64,000 bases of DNA from Mucilaginibacter xinganensis (GTDB lineage: Bacteria; Bacteroidota; Bacteroidia; Sphingobacteriales; Sphingobacteriaceae), in contig NZ_CP022743.1 of NCBI RefSeq assembly GCF_002257585.1, positions 62,001 to 126,000 of the forward strand, in the 5' to 3' direction. This document shows positions 1 through 8,863 of the stretch, one piece after another. The notes beneath the pieces are model-generated. The model saw only the letters and a program-made list of their open reading frames with translations. It was not told where the DNA came from and did no database searches. Within the stretch, counting starts at the first letter, position 1; each line of letters begins with the position of its first letter. Both the position numbers and the translations under genes were made by a program.

Positions 1-152
1 GTTGTATACTGGTTACCCATATTCATAGCCGGGTGATATAATTGGATGGCTACAATAAGGCCCACAGTCATGCCGATGATCCCCCACACGATGGTTGCTA
101 TACCAAAGTTGCGGACGATCTTGTTGTCATAGTAAAAATTTTCGGGCTGCAT
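1..152 (-). CDS. ccoN: cbb3-type cytochrome c oxidase subunit I, N-terminal fragment
   Basis: The first 50 codons of a gene that runs off the left edge of the window. The translation begins MQPENFYYDNKIVRNFGIA and runs into a first membrane helix, as in CcoN, the haem-copper catalytic subunit of the high-affinity cbb3 terminal oxidase in the inner membrane. It lies 85 bp downstream of ccoS and ccoI on the same strand, the usual Bacteroidota order. In this phylum ccoN is often fused to ccoO; that cannot be checked here because the gene is cut. The start is the ATG read from 152 leftwards. Confidence 0.85.
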   Translation of the reverse strand, partial: MQPENFYYDNKIVRNFGIATIVWGIIGMTVGLIVAIQLYHPAMNMGNQYT

Positions 153-237
153 AAATTGTTCTTTTTTTGTGGTTGTAAAACTATATTGAGTTTTTAGGTT
201 ACAGAATGATGAACATCGGTCAAAAAAATGATGGTTA

Positions 238-399
238 TCACTTTTCAGGCGGAACTACTTCATCGTCGTCAAGCAGAATCCGCATAGCCGGGGTGTGCAG
301 GTCGTCATTCTGCCCGGTGCGTTGCGCCCAAAAAAAGGCACCCAAAAAACAGGTTGCCAATAGCAGGCTACAGCCGATAAGGAAATAAATTATGCTCAT
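238..399 (-). CDS. ccoS: cbb3 oxidase assembly protein CcoS
   Basis: A 53-aa protein starting MSIIYFLIGCSLLLATCF, with one N-terminal membrane helix followed by a short acidic tail (LLDDDEVVPPEK). Size, helix and position match CcoS, the small membrane protein needed to insert haem and copper into cbb3 oxidase. Its ATG overlaps the TGA of ccoI (ATGA), which indicates translational coupling. The gene was found by reading the minus strand directly. Confidence 0.9.
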   Translation of the reverse strand: MSIIYFLIGCSLLLATCFLGAFFWAQRTGQNDDLHTPAMRILLDDDEVVPPEK

Positions 400-2789
400 A
401 ATAACTTTCTTTTTTTAGCCGCCAGGTGTGTGGCTATACTGGTAAATGAAATAATGGTTACTGTACTTAAGGGCATCAATATAGCCGCTGTAAGAGGCGA
501 TAGCTTTCCGGTTACGGCATAGCTTAACCCAATAAGGTTATAAGTAAGGGAGATTAAAAACGAAATGTGAATTACCTTAACTGTATCTTTTGCAAATCGT
601 AAAAACGCAGGCAGCTTTTCAAATGATCTTCCGTCAAGGATGGCATCGCTTCCGGGTGAAAAGTTGTTTACATCATCGGTAATAGCTATACCCACGTCGC
701 TTTGCTTTAGCGCTCCCGAATCGTTCAGCCCGTCTCCTATCATCATTACCTTGTGTTTGCCTGATTGCAGCGATTGGATGAAGTCGAGCTTTTGCTGCGG
801 CGACTGGCTGAAATGCATTTTTTGCTGACCCTTAAAAAAGGGAAGCAGTTCAAAGCGTTCGTGGTCGTTATCGCCCGAAAGCAGTTGCAGGTTATAAGAC
901 TGGTCAAGGCAGGCAATATTTTCCAGCCCTTCGCGGTAATGATGCGAAAAAGCAAAATAACCGAGGTACATTTCATTGATCATGATGTGCACATTGGTAG
1001 AATGGATTGCTTTTTCCGGCTCGCCAAGCACCAGGCCCGCGCTGCCCAGCTTAATTTGGTTTCCATTAATAGTAGCTGATATTCCTTTACCTGCAATTTC
1101 TGAATATTGCGCTACGTGTAGCCGCTGTGCACCGCCGAGTGACCGGTAGATCATTCTGCTTAAAGGGTGAATGGAGTTGATGCAGGCGCTATAGATCAAT
1201 TGTTTTTGCTCATCGTTTAGTACAGCCGCGGTCCTAATATCCTGGTTATTACCGGCGGTTATAGTGCCGGTTTTATCAAAAACGATGGTATCAATCCGGG
1301 CCAGGTGTTCAACTACTGCGGTGTTTTTAAGATAAAATAAGTTCCTGTCGAAAATGCTAAGCGCCGCCGACATGGTAAATGGCGTACTTAAAGCCAGCGC
1401 ACATGGACAGGCAACTATCAGCACAGCTGTAAATGCGGCAAGTCCTCTTTTAAAGTCGCCTGGTAGCCAGAAAAAAAATGAAGAGAAAGCAATAACCAAT
1501 AAAACAACCGTAAAGTACTTGCTTACCTTTTCATTAAAGGTTTGCATCTTATTGTCCTGCTGCCGGGTAAAAGCTTCATTATTCCATAGCTGTGTAAGGT
1601 AGCTTTGCGACACCGCTTTAACTACCTCAAGTTCAATAGCCTCGCCGGTTTGCCTGCCGCCTGCGTAAATAATCTCGCCTAAGGTTTTATTTACAGGCAA
1701 CGCCTCGCCGGTAACAAAGCTAAAGTCAATCAGCGCTTCCCCCTTTAATAATATAGCGTCCGCGGGAATAATCTCGTTGTGCCGTATTATTATCCGGTGA
1801 TGTGTGTGTAATTGCGACAAGGGTACAGGTTTTTCAATTTCGTTTTCTATAACATGCACCGCAACAGGGAAAAATGAACGGTAATCCCTTTCGAAAGAAA
1901 TATGGTAATAGGTTTTTTTCTGAACAAACTTTCCTACCAGCAAAAAGAACACCAGCCCGCAGAGCGTATCGGCAAAGCCTGCCCCTGTTTTTGTTAATAT
2001 TTCTATTACTGTACGGGCAAATAAAACACCTATGCCCAGTGCCAGCGGAAAATCAATATTCAAAACCTTGTTCCTAAGATTTTGCCAGGCCGAAATAAAA
2101 TAACCCCTGCCGCTATAAAAAACTACCGGAATACAGATCAGGATATTCACCAATCCAAAAAAGAACCTGAACGATTGTTCAAAGGCCGAGATACCTAAAT
2201 ATTCAGGAAAGCTCAACAGCATTACATTTCCAAAGCAAAACCCGGCAACAGCTATCTTTGAAACCAGGTTGTCTTTGGTGGCTGAATTTTGCTTTTTGAT
2301 AACATCCTGCAGGTTTATCATCGGCTCGTAGCCAATATCATGTAAAAGTTCCACCAGCTGCCGCAGGCTTAATTTATCATGTTCAAAGCGGATATTTAAC
2401 TGCTTTTTTAAAAAATCAACCCGGCAATAATGTACGGCGGGATTTATCTTATTCAGCTGCTCGAGCAGCCAGAGGCATGAGCTGCAATGAATATGTGGAA
2501 TATAAAATGTTGCAATAGTTACCCGCTGGTCGGCGTAGTCAATTAACTCGCTTACTATTGTCGGGTCATTTAAATAATCAAAACGCTTATCTGTTCGCGC
2601 CTGGGTAGCGCCGGGATGATTATTGTAATTATAATAGCTGCATAGCCTGTTTTCAGCTAAAATCTGGTAAACGCTTTTACAGCCATGGCAGCAAAAATGC
2701 TTATCTTCAACTATAAAGTCTGCCGAAAGGCAATCATCGCCACAATGGTAACACGTAGTTTTTTCAATGTTCAGGGTTTGAGTTATCAT
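396..2789 (-). CDS. ccoI: Copper-translocating P-type ATPase for cbb3 oxidase assembly
   Basis: A 797-aa P1B-type ATPase of the CcoI/FixI group, which exports copper across the inner membrane for assembly of the CuB centre of cbb3 oxidase. Visible in order: an N-terminal Cys-rich metal site (CYHCGDDC, then CCHGC), a heavy-metal-associated domain with HCSSC near residue 100, the transmembrane CPC motif in CPCALALS, the phosphorylation motif DKTGT and the hinge motif GDGLNDSGALKQ. It is the first gene of the ccoI-ccoS-ccoN operon read leftwards. The divergent intergenic region holds a TGAC-N4-GTCA palindrome that could serve this operon as well as the gene at 2952. Confidence 0.93.
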   Translation of the reverse strand: MITQTLNIEKTTCYHCGDDCLSADFIVEDKHFCCHGCKSVYQILAENRLCSYYNYNNHPGATQARTDKRFDYLNDPTIVSELIDYADQRVTIATFYIPHIHCSSCLWLLEQLNKINPAVHYCRVDFLKKQLNIRFEHDKLSLRQLVELLHDIGYEPMINLQDVIKKQNSATKDNLVSKIAVAGFCFGNVMLLSFPEYLGISAFEQSFRFFFGLVNILICIPVVFYSGRGYFISAWQNLRNKVLNIDFPLALGIGVLFARTVIEILTKTGAGFADTLCGLVFFLLVGKFVQKKTYYHISFERDYRSFFPVAVHVIENEIEKPVPLSQLHTHHRIIIRHNEIIPADAILLKGEALIDFSFVTGEALPVNKTLGEIIYAGGRQTGEAIELEVVKAVSQSYLTQLWNNEAFTRQQDNKMQTFNEKVSKYFTVVLLVIAFSSFFFWLPGDFKRGLAAFTAVLIVACPCALALSTPFTMSAALSIFDRNLFYLKNTAVVEHLARIDTIVFDKTGTITAGNNQDIRTAAVLNDEQKQLIYSACINSIHPLSRMIYRSLGGAQRLHVAQYSEIAGKGISATINGNQIKLGSAGLVLGEPEKAIHSTNVHIMINEMYLGYFAFSHHYREGLENIACLDQSYNLQLLSGDNDHERFELLPFFKGQQKMHFSQSPQQKLDFIQSLQSGKHKVMMIGDGLNDSGALKQSDVGIAITDDVNNFSPGSDAILDGRSFEKLPAFLRFAKDTVKVIHISFLISLTYNLIGLSYAVTGKLSPLTAAILMPLSTVTIISFTSIATHLAAKKRKLL

Positions 2790-2859
2790 AAATTATATTG
2801 ATGAGCCAAAAGTCCCCCATCTGTTCCTCGCAAACAATGATCTATAATTTATAAAAAAG

Positions 2860-2902
2860 TGACTTTCGTCAGATTTCACTACGTTCCATATCTATAGTTT
2901 TG
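2860..2902 (+). promoter_or_regulatory. Crp/Fnr-type palindrome and -7 element
   Basis: The palindrome TGACTTTCGTCA lies at 2860-2871. Exactly 23 bp further on is TAGTTTTG (2895-2902), a perfect match to the Bacteroidota -7 element TAnnTTTG. With transcription starting about 5 nt after the -7 element, the palindrome is centred near -41.5, the class II activator position. There is no clear -33 element. The same layout recurs at six other promoters up to 17.6 kb. A weak ATTGTTTG on the minus strand (2838-2831) could allow the site to act on ccoI too. Confidence 0.7.
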
Positions 2903-2951
2903 AAAAATTGAACTGGCATACAGTGCCTGCTATTAATTTTAAAAAATTACT

Positions 2952-4730
2952 ATGAGCCATAAATTTCATATTCCGGTATTAGGATTGGGTTATTCGATTG
3001 ATACGCCATTAAAGGTTGCCAGATATGGCATTTCATCAGTTGTTTCTATTGTGGATGATGACCTTATTGAACGCATGCGCAAATACCATTCAGAAAAAAA
3101 CAATGAAGAATACGTTGAGATTGCCAAACTAGCGCCCAATGCACGTGAAAGGCGGATTACCGCTTATTTAAATTTGCTTGACAAACTGGTTACCCGGCAA
3201 TTTGAGGCATTAACGAAGCAATCCTTCGCCGAAGGAAGTGATTTGTGCCGGTATTTCGACCTGCTTCCTGATTCATCTGTACAGAAACAGGGTTATGAAT
3301 TAATGAAGGAGTTTGAAGATAGTGAGCGTAAAACCATATTCCAGGATATTTTAAGAAAGCAATTGAAGAAGGGATCCATTGATGTAAATATAATGGCTAA
3401 GCTTGATAAAATGAATTATGACGCCGGTAACGAATTTACCGGGGAAGAAAACACAGATGCCCTTGCTGCTCTGCGAGGGTTTGCCTTAAGCAATCTCAGT
3501 TCGTCAGTAATTTTATCTGCAGGGATGAACCCAAGACTATATAGTTATTTAGAAGCTTTCCCCGATTTTGTCCCGAATGAAATAGGGGAAATGAAAAAGA
3601 AGATCATCCTGAAAGTGAGTGATTTTCGTTCAGGATTTATACAGGCTAAATTTTTAGCTAAAAAAGGATTATGGGTGTCCGAATTCAGGGTGGAGTCCGG
3701 TTTAAATTGCGGAGGCCATGCATTTGCGACCGATGGTTATTTGCTGGGGCCCGTATTGGAAGAGTTTAAGCAAAAACGCAAAGAAATGTACGTTGAGCTT
3801 TACAGCACATACCAGGCAGCGCTTGCAGTAAAAGGAACAAGCTTTACAGCAACAATTCCTCAGCATTTGAGCGTACAAGGCGGAATTGGCACTGCCGACG
3901 AAAATAACTTTTTGTTAAACCATTACCAGTTGGATGTAACCGGCTGGGGCAGCCCGTTCCTGCTGGTTCCGGAAGCAACTAATGTTGATGCCGATACACT
4001 GAAACAATTGGAACGGGCAGGGGATGATGACTTTTATTTAAGTAACTCATCGCCGCTGGGAATTTTGTTCAACAGCTTTAAGGGCAGCAGCAGTGAAAAG
4101 CAACGCCAGGACAGGATTAATAAAAACAGGCCCGGCAGCCCCTGTACAAAAAAATATCTGGTATCAAATACCGAATTTACTGAACAGCCCATCTGCACAG
4201 CTTCAAGAGAATACCAGAATTTAAAAATTAAACAGTTGAAAAGCCTAGATCTTTCGCCCGAAGAGTTTGAACAAAAGATGGAGGCGGTTACTGAAAAAGT
4301 TTGTCTGTGCGAAGGCTTGTGTTCTTCGGCATATTTAAAATATGGCATTACCAAACCAAAGGAAAACAAAGCAGTTGCAATATGCCCCGGCCCAAATCTT
4401 TCCTATTTTTCAAGAACATATAGCCTTGATGAAATGGTAAAACACATTTATGGCTCTGTTGACCTTTTACAGAATGTAAAGCGGCCCAACTTATTTGTTA
4501 ATGAGCTGAACCTTTACATAGATTATTTGCAAAAAGAACTTTCGGTACATGTTAAAAATCTGAATGATAAAAAACAAAAATACCTTGTAAAATTCAAAAA
4601 CGAGTTAGAGCATGGTATTGCCTATTATAAAGAGTTGTTTCCGCAGCTAACGGATCAAAAACAAAAACTGATGAACATATTGGAAGATTTGTCAACTGCA
4701 GAAACAAAGTTGAGTTTCATCAACATATAA
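2952..4730 (+). CDS. Uncharacterised 592-aa cytosolic protein, putatively oxygen-regulated
   Basis: I do not recognise this family with confidence. The protein has no signal peptide or membrane helix. It opens with FHIPVLGLGYSIDTPLKVARYG and has a glycine-rich stretch near residues 250-265 (LNCGGHAFATDG) that loosely recalls phosphate/FMN-binding loops of TIM-barrel flavoproteins such as nitronate monooxygenase; this is only a resemblance. The C-terminal half carries well-spaced cysteines (PCTKK near 397, PICTA near 415, CLCEGLC near 451-457, ICPGP near 477) that could bind a metal or Fe-S cluster. The last ~90 residues look helical and charged. It is monocistronic, between ccoI and phosphoketolase, with its own Crp/Fnr-type promoter and a terminator. 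A role in micro-oxic metabolism is inference. Confidence 0.75.
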   Translation: MSHKFHIPVLGLGYSIDTPLKVARYGISSVVSIVDDDLIERMRKYHSEKNNEEYVEIAKLAPNARERRITAYLNLLDKLVTRQFEALTKQSFAEGSDLCRYFDLLPDSSVQKQGYELMKEFEDSERKTIFQDILRKQLKKGSIDVNIMAKLDKMNYDAGNEFTGEENTDALAALRGFALSNLSSSVILSAGMNPRLYSYLEAFPDFVPNEIGEMKKKIILKVSDFRSGFIQAKFLAKKGLWVSEFRVESGLNCGGHAFATDGYLLGPVLEEFKQKRKEMYVELYSTYQAALAVKGTSFTATIPQHLSVQGGIGTADENNFLLNHYQLDVTGWGSPFLLVPEATNVDADTLKQLERAGDDDFYLSNSSPLGILFNSFKGSSSEKQRQDRINKNRPGSPCTKKYLVSNTEFTEQPICTASREYQNLKIKQLKSLDLSPEEFEQKMEAVTEKVCLCEGLCSSAYLKYGITKPKENKAVAICPGPNLSYFSRTYSLDEMVKHIYGSVDLLQNVKRPNLFVNELNLYIDYLQKELSVHVKNLNDKKQKYLVKFKNELEHGIAYYKELFPQLTDQKQKLMNILEDLSTAETKLSFINI

Positions 4731-4755
4731 TTTAATATAATGATAACGCATAGCG

Positions 4756-4799
4756 CAAGAATACCCGAAACAAATGATAGTGCCGGGTGTTCTTGTTTT
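4756..4799 (+). terminator. Intrinsic terminator after the 592-aa gene
   Basis: The stem CAAGAATACCCG (4756-4767) pairs with CGGGTGTTCTTG (4784-4795) with one G-T pair, and is followed by TTTT. Confidence 0.75.
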
Positions 4800-4913
4800 A
4801 TGAGCCAATTACCTTTGTACTGATGAAACCCCTCATTTAAACCTACTTTACAAATCCTAAACCTCCGTCTGTTAAAATTTTATCATAAATGTGACCAAAC
4901 ACACTTTTGGTAC

Positions 4914-4956
4914 TGACTGCTGTCATTCACCCGGCAGTTTATAAAACTCACTTTTG
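4914..4956 (+). promoter_or_regulatory. Crp/Fnr-type palindrome and -7 element of xfp
   Basis: The palindrome TGACTGCTGTCA (4914-4925) is followed after 23 bp by CACTTTTG (4949-4956), a one-mismatch form of TAnnTTTG. The spacing is identical to that of the promoter at 2860. The expected start of transcription is near 4961, about 54 nt before the ATG. Confidence 0.7.
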
Positions 4957-5014
4957 TGATAGACATTACGCTTTGCTGTTTTTTAAAAAATTTGACACGT
5001 AAATATTAAGGGAT

Positions 5015-7405
5015 ATGGAAACTAACAATTGTGTTGAAGTTGCGCTGAGTGAGGGAACACCTCTTTCAACAGAACTACTGGGTAAACTGGATGCTTATTG
5101 GCGTGCGGCAAATTATTTGTCAGTTGGGCAGCTTTATTTGCGCGACAATCCGTTACTTAAAGAACCGCTTAAATTGCAGCACGTGAAAAACATGCTGCTT
5201 GGTCACTGGGGAACAACGCCGGGGCAGAATTTTATCTATACCCATCTTAACCGGATAATTAAGCAGTATAGCCTGGACATGATCTATATTTCAGGGCCAG
5301 GGCACGGCGGACCAGCTGTTGTTGCGGGCACCTATTTAGAAGGGACTTACAGTGAAGTATATCCTGCGATTACACGGGATGAAGAGGGGCTTAAAAAGCT
5401 CTTTACGCAGTTTTCCTACCCCGGCGGCATATCAAGCCATGCTTCCCCGCAAACGCCCGGATCAATGCATGAAGGCGGTGAACTTGGGTATTCTTTAAGC
5501 CACGCATTTGGCGCGGTGCTGGATAACCCGGCACTGATAGCCGCCTGCATAGTTGGAGACGGTGAAGCCGAAACCGGGCCATTGGCTACAGCCTGGCACT
5601 CCAATAAATTTATAAACCCGTTAACAGACGGCACCGTTTTGCCTATTTTACATCTTAACGGGTATAAAATCTCCAATCCAACCGTTTTAGCAAGGATACC
5701 ACATGAAGAATTGGAGCAGTTATTCAGAGGGTACGGGTATAACCCAATATTTGTAGAAGGATCAGACCCTGACTACATGCATCAAAGAATGGCAGCAGCG
5801 CTTGATTATGCTGTTGACAGAATTAAACAAATCAAATACGATGCCGGCCAAAACCCTGATGGCCCTCGCCCGCATTGGCCAATGATAATTTTAAGGTCGC
5901 CAAAAGGATGGACAGGACCAAAAATTGTAGATGGCAAGCAAATAGAAGGCACTTTCAGATCGCACCAAATTCCTTTATCGGTTTCGGCCTCGGCACCAAA
6001 AGAACACTTACAACAGTTGGAAGATTGGATGAAGAGTTATAAGCCGGAAGAACTTTTTGATAAAAACGGTTGTTTAATCCCCGAACTGGTCGAACTGGCT
6101 CCGAAAGGCAACAGCCGTATGGGTGCCAACCCCGTTACAAACGGAGGTTTGTTATTGCGAGACCTGCGCATGCCGGAATTCAGAAACTATGCGGTTAATG
6201 TTCAGTCGCATGGGGTGGAAGGTGAAGGGGATGTACATGTTACAGGACGATTCCTGCGCGATGTTATCAGCCTTAACCCTGACAATTTCAGGATCTTCGG
6301 ACCCGATGAAACCGTTTCAAACCGGCTTGAGGAAGTGTTTGAGGTGACCAACAGACAATGGAATGCAGCAACCCAACAAAACGATGAATTTCTCGCTCCC
6401 GCCGGCAGGGTGATGGAAATGCTCAGCGAGCACCAGTGCGAAGGTTGGCTGGAAGGCTACTTATTGAGCGGCAGGCACGGCGTTTTTAACTGCTACGAGG
6501 CTTTTATTCATATCATCGACTCCATGTTTAACCAACATGCCAAATGGTTAAAAATGACTAACGAGATTCCCTGGAGAAGGAAAATATCGTCATTAAACCT
6601 CCTGCTCACATCAACCGTTTGGCGACAGGACCACAATGGATTTACCCACCAGGATCCTGGCTTTATTGACCACGTAATTAATAAAAAAGCCGAAATAGTA
6701 CGCGTTTATCTTGCACCCGATGCAAACTGCCTTTTATCAATAATGGACCACTGCCTGCGTAGCCGCCATTATGTAAATGTCATTGTTGCCGGCAAACATC
6801 CATCGCCCCAATGGCTGAACATGGACGAGGCAATTGACCATTGCAGCCGCGGAATAGGAATATGGGACTGGGCCAGTAATGATCAGGATGTTGAGCCAGA
6901 TCTGGTGATGGCCTGTAGCGGTGATGTGCCTACCTTAGAAACGCTGGCCGCAGTAAAAATATTGAGAGAACACCTTCCCGAACTTAAAATACGGGTGGTT
7001 AACGTGGTTGACCTTTTGAAACTGGAACGCCAGTCTGAACATCCGCATGGCTTAAGCGACAGCGACTTTGATGCGTTGTTTACGAAAAACAAGCCTATTA
7101 TATTTGCATTTCATGGCTACCCATGGCTCATCCACCGCTTAACTTATAACCGCACTAACAACAACAATATTCATGTACGCGGTTATAAAGAAGAAGGCAC
7201 CATAACTACAGCCTTTGATATGACGGTGCTTAATGACATGGATCGATTCCATTTGGTAATGGATGCCATTGATCGCTTACCGCAAACCGGCACTAAGGGA
7301 ACCTATCTGAAGCAAGCCCTAGAGGATAAATTAATTGAACACAAAGAATATATCTGTATAAATGGTGAGGATATGCCGGAGATACGAAACTGGACGTGGA
7401 GCTAA
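5015..7405 (+). CDS. xfp: Phosphoketolase (xylulose-5-P/fructose-6-P)
   Basis: A 796-aa thiamine-diphosphate enzyme that cleaves xylulose 5-phosphate or fructose 6-phosphate to acetyl phosphate plus glyceraldehyde 3-phosphate or erythrose 4-phosphate. The full family length is present, with the family signatures SGPGHGGPA near residue 95, [20 protein letters not shown] near 150 and the ThDP motif [14 protein letters not shown] near 187. The neighbours are oxygen-limitation and stress genes. Acetyl phosphate can give ATP without respiration, which fits control by a Crp/Fnr-type site. No acetate kinase lies beside it. It is monocistronic, ending in a strong hairpin shared with the convergent usp gene. 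Confidence 0.95.
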   Translation: METNNCVEVALSEGTPLSTELLGKLDAYWRAANYLSVGQLYLRDNPLLKEPLKLQHVKNMLLGHWGTTPGQNFIYTHLNRIIKQYSLDMIYISGPGHGGPAVVAGTYLEGTYSEVYPAITRDEEGLKKLFTQFSYPGGISSHASPQTPGSMHEGGELGYSLSHAFGAVLDNPALIAACIVGDGEAETGPLATAWHSNKFINPLTDGTVLPILHLNGYKISNPTVLARIPHEELEQLFRGYGYNPIFVEGSDPDYMHQRMAAALDYAVDRIKQIKYDAGQNPDGPRPHWPMIILRSPKGWTGPKIVDGKQIEGTFRSHQIPLSVSASAPKEHLQQLEDWMKSYKPEELFDKNGCLIPELVELAPKGNSRMGANPVTNGGLLLRDLRMPEFRNYAVNVQSHGVEGEGDVHVTGRFLRDVISLNPDNFRIFGPDETVSNRLEEVFEVTNRQWNAATQQNDEFLAPAGRVMEMLSEHQCEGWLEGYLLSGRHGVFNCYEAFIHIIDSMFNQHAKWLKMTNEIPWRRKISSLNLLLTSTVWRQDHNGFTHQDPGFIDHVINKKAEIVRVYLAPDANCLLSIMDHCLRSRHYVNVIVAGKHPSPQWLNMDEAIDHCSRGIGIWDWASNDQDVEPDLVMACSGDVPTLETLAAVKILREHLPELKIRVVNVVDLLKLERQSEHPHGLSDSDFDALFTKNKPIIFAFHGYPWLIHRLTYNRTNNNNIHVRGYKEEGTITTAFDMTVLNDMDRFHLVMDAIDRLPQTGTKGTYLKQALEDKLIEHKEYICINGEDMPEIRNWTWS

Positions 7406-7415
7406 AATGAGGATT

Positions 7416-7454
7416 CAAAGAAAAGCCTTCCTTTATTCGGAAGGGCTTTCTTTG
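7416..7454. terminator. Bidirectional terminator between xfp and usp
   Basis: A long hairpin with arms 7416-7431 and 7439-7454 (CAAAGAAA...CCTTCC / GGAAGG...TTTCTTTG, two internal mismatches). It lies between two convergent genes and is A/T-flanked on both sides. Confidence 0.75.
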
Positions 7455-7484
7455 AGTAATTTTTGGTTCAGTCAGGTAGCTTAA

Positions 7485-8345
7485 CTACTCCTTTTCCGGC
7501 AAAATCAATAGTGGGATATCAATTTGGTTAGCCAGCTTTTGCGTATGGCTGCCTGTTAAAAGCTGAGCAAGAAAACCGTGCTTTCGGTGTACCATTGCCA
7601 AAATATCTACCTGGCCGTGCTTACATAGCCAATTAAGCCCTTTGTCGGCCTTTTCACTTTTTATGGACCTATAATAGATATTTGGATAATCGGCTTTGTT
7701 GGAGATGTCTCCTAAAAAATTATCCAGCCATTTTTTAAATTGGATTCCTTCATCCTTTTTATCCTGAACGTGAGTAATCAGTAATTCCGCGTTTAGCGGT
7801 TTAATCAGGTCAATCAGTTCGTAAATGATTTTAAGATCCTTATCCGGATGGGTAAAATCAGTGGCAAACGCAACTTTTTTTACCGGTGTAAGCGGCGCAG
7901 GTGACGGAACCAGCAATAAAGGGCCTGTTGTAGCATTTATCATCCTTTTTGAATGGTTTCCGAGAATAAACTGGCTTATCCCGCTGGTTCCATGGGTACC
8001 CATAATGGTAAGCCGTACCTTTTCTTTATCAACTATGTCATTAATAACCGTACTGGCTTCACCTACCTCACTCATACACTTAACAGCGGGTTTGAATATT
8101 TGTGACTGCCCTCCTTTCCTGAGCTCTGTTTCTAATTCGGCTAATCCGTCGGCCGCATTTTTCACGAGGTCATCATAATCATACAGCGGCCAGGTAACCA
8201 ACCCGCCCTCGGGCATCTCGGCCGGCACCATAAACGCATTTAACAGCAGCAAATTAGCCCTTAGCTGGGTCGCTATTCCATATCCATACTCAGCAGCGTG
8301 TTTGGCGTTATCCGAAAAATCTGTTGCTATAAGTAAAGTTTTCAT
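7485..8345 (-). CDS. Universal stress protein, tandem UspA domains
   Basis: A 286-aa protein with two UspA folds, starting MKTLLIATDFSDNAKHAAEYG. The first domain keeps the ATP-binding pattern G-x2-G-x9-G-[ST/N] (GTHGTSG...GNH, near residues 117-133). The second begins at VKKVAFATDFTHPD near residue 155 and is less well conserved. An in-frame ATG two codons upstream (8351) is possible, but MKTLL is the usual Usp beginning. A palindrome/-7 pair upstream (8384-8426) suggests the same activator as xfp. The role is inferred to be stress survival under energy or oxygen limitation. Confidence 0.9.
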   Translation of the reverse strand: MKTLLIATDFSDNAKHAAEYGYGIATQLRANLLLLNAFMVPAEMPEGGLVTWPLYDYDDLVKNAADGLAELETELRKGGQSQIFKPAVKCMSEVGEASTVINDIVDKEKVRLTIMGTHGTSGISQFILGNHSKRMINATTGPLLLVPSPAPLTPVKKVAFATDFTHPDKDLKIIYELIDLIKPLNAELLITHVQDKKDEGIQFKKWLDNFLGDISNKADYPNIYYRSIKSEKADKGLNWLCKHGQVDILAMVHRKHGFLAQLLTGSHTQKLANQIDIPLLILPEKE

Positions 8346-8383
8346 GATCATTTTTTTTAATGGTAATTAATTTTCATTTTATA

Positions 8384-8426
8384 TAAAGTTGATAGTTCTT
8401 GTTGATTCAAATAATGACTATTGTCA
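8384..8426 (-). promoter_or_regulatory. Crp/Fnr-type palindrome and -7-like element of usp
   Basis: TGACTATTGTCA lies at 8415-8426. On the minus strand, 23 bp downstream, is CAACTTTA (8391-8384), a two-mismatch form of TAnnTTTG that matches the element of the promoter at 11301 in seven of eight positions. Confidence 0.6.
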
Positions 8427-8514
8427 GTTTATGAGATGATTTTCACACCATTTTTAAAGCAACGAAAGCGATTAGCATTGAGTTAATTTAATTCTGGTAT
8501 TTTTAACCAAAAAT

Positions 8515-8556
8515 TGATGAAAGTCATTTTTATTTCTCAATAATTACTTAAATTTA
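8515..8556 (+). promoter_or_regulatory. Crp/Fnr-type palindrome and -7 element of the 76-aa gene
   Basis: TGATGAAAGTCA (8515-8526) is followed after 22 bp by TAAATTTA (8549-8556), one mismatch from TAnnTTTG. With the site at 8415 it makes a divergent regulatory region of 263 bp that contains no other gene. Confidence 0.6.
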
Positions 8557-8608
8557 CACAGCAGTTAATGCGAGCCAATTAATAGAGAATTAATTAAACA
8601 GATGGGTT

Positions 8609-8839
8609 ATGAATAGCATAAAGTTCAACTTTAGCCACCCGGTAAGTGGCAGAGCCAGGCTGCTGCAGCTTACACCTAAAACAAACAACTGCCGCACATT
8701 AGCAATAAACAGTAAAGAAGATAATACTATTGAAATCCCTGTGAATGATTGTCAATGTGGTAAATGGAAGCTGGAGTTGAGTTGGGAGTATGAAGGGCGG
8801 GATTTCTCGCACCAGGAAGAATTTGAGGTGGAGAATTGA
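8609..8839 (+). CDS. Small soluble 76-aa protein, FixH/YtkA-like pattern
   Basis: A 76-aa protein without signal peptide or membrane helix and with beta-strand-rich composition. It contains SHPVSGRARLLQLTP and then CQCGKWKLELSWEYEGRDFSH. The late G-x-W-x-L-x-L-x-W-x-Y-x-G pattern recalls the extracytoplasmic half of FixH/YtkA-like proteins, but the FixH membrane anchor is absent, so this is a weak resemblance. Two Cys (CQC) might bind a metal. It has its own palindrome-controlled promoter between usp and the alcohol dehydrogenase. The function is unknown. Confidence 0.65.
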   Translation: MNSIKFNFSHPVSGRARLLQLTPKTNNCRTLAINSKEDNTIEIPVNDCQCGKWKLELSWEYEGRDFSHQEEFEVEN

Positions 8840-8863
8840 TGCAACCTACAATCACTGTAGCTC

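Noticed and set aside
206..388. Plus-strand ORF of 60 aa
   Set aside because: It is the antisense shadow of ccoS, which has better coding character and the right neighbours.
8515..8839. The 76-aa gene as fixH itself
   Set aside because: FixH is about twice this length with an N-terminal membrane anchor; only a loose strand pattern is shared.
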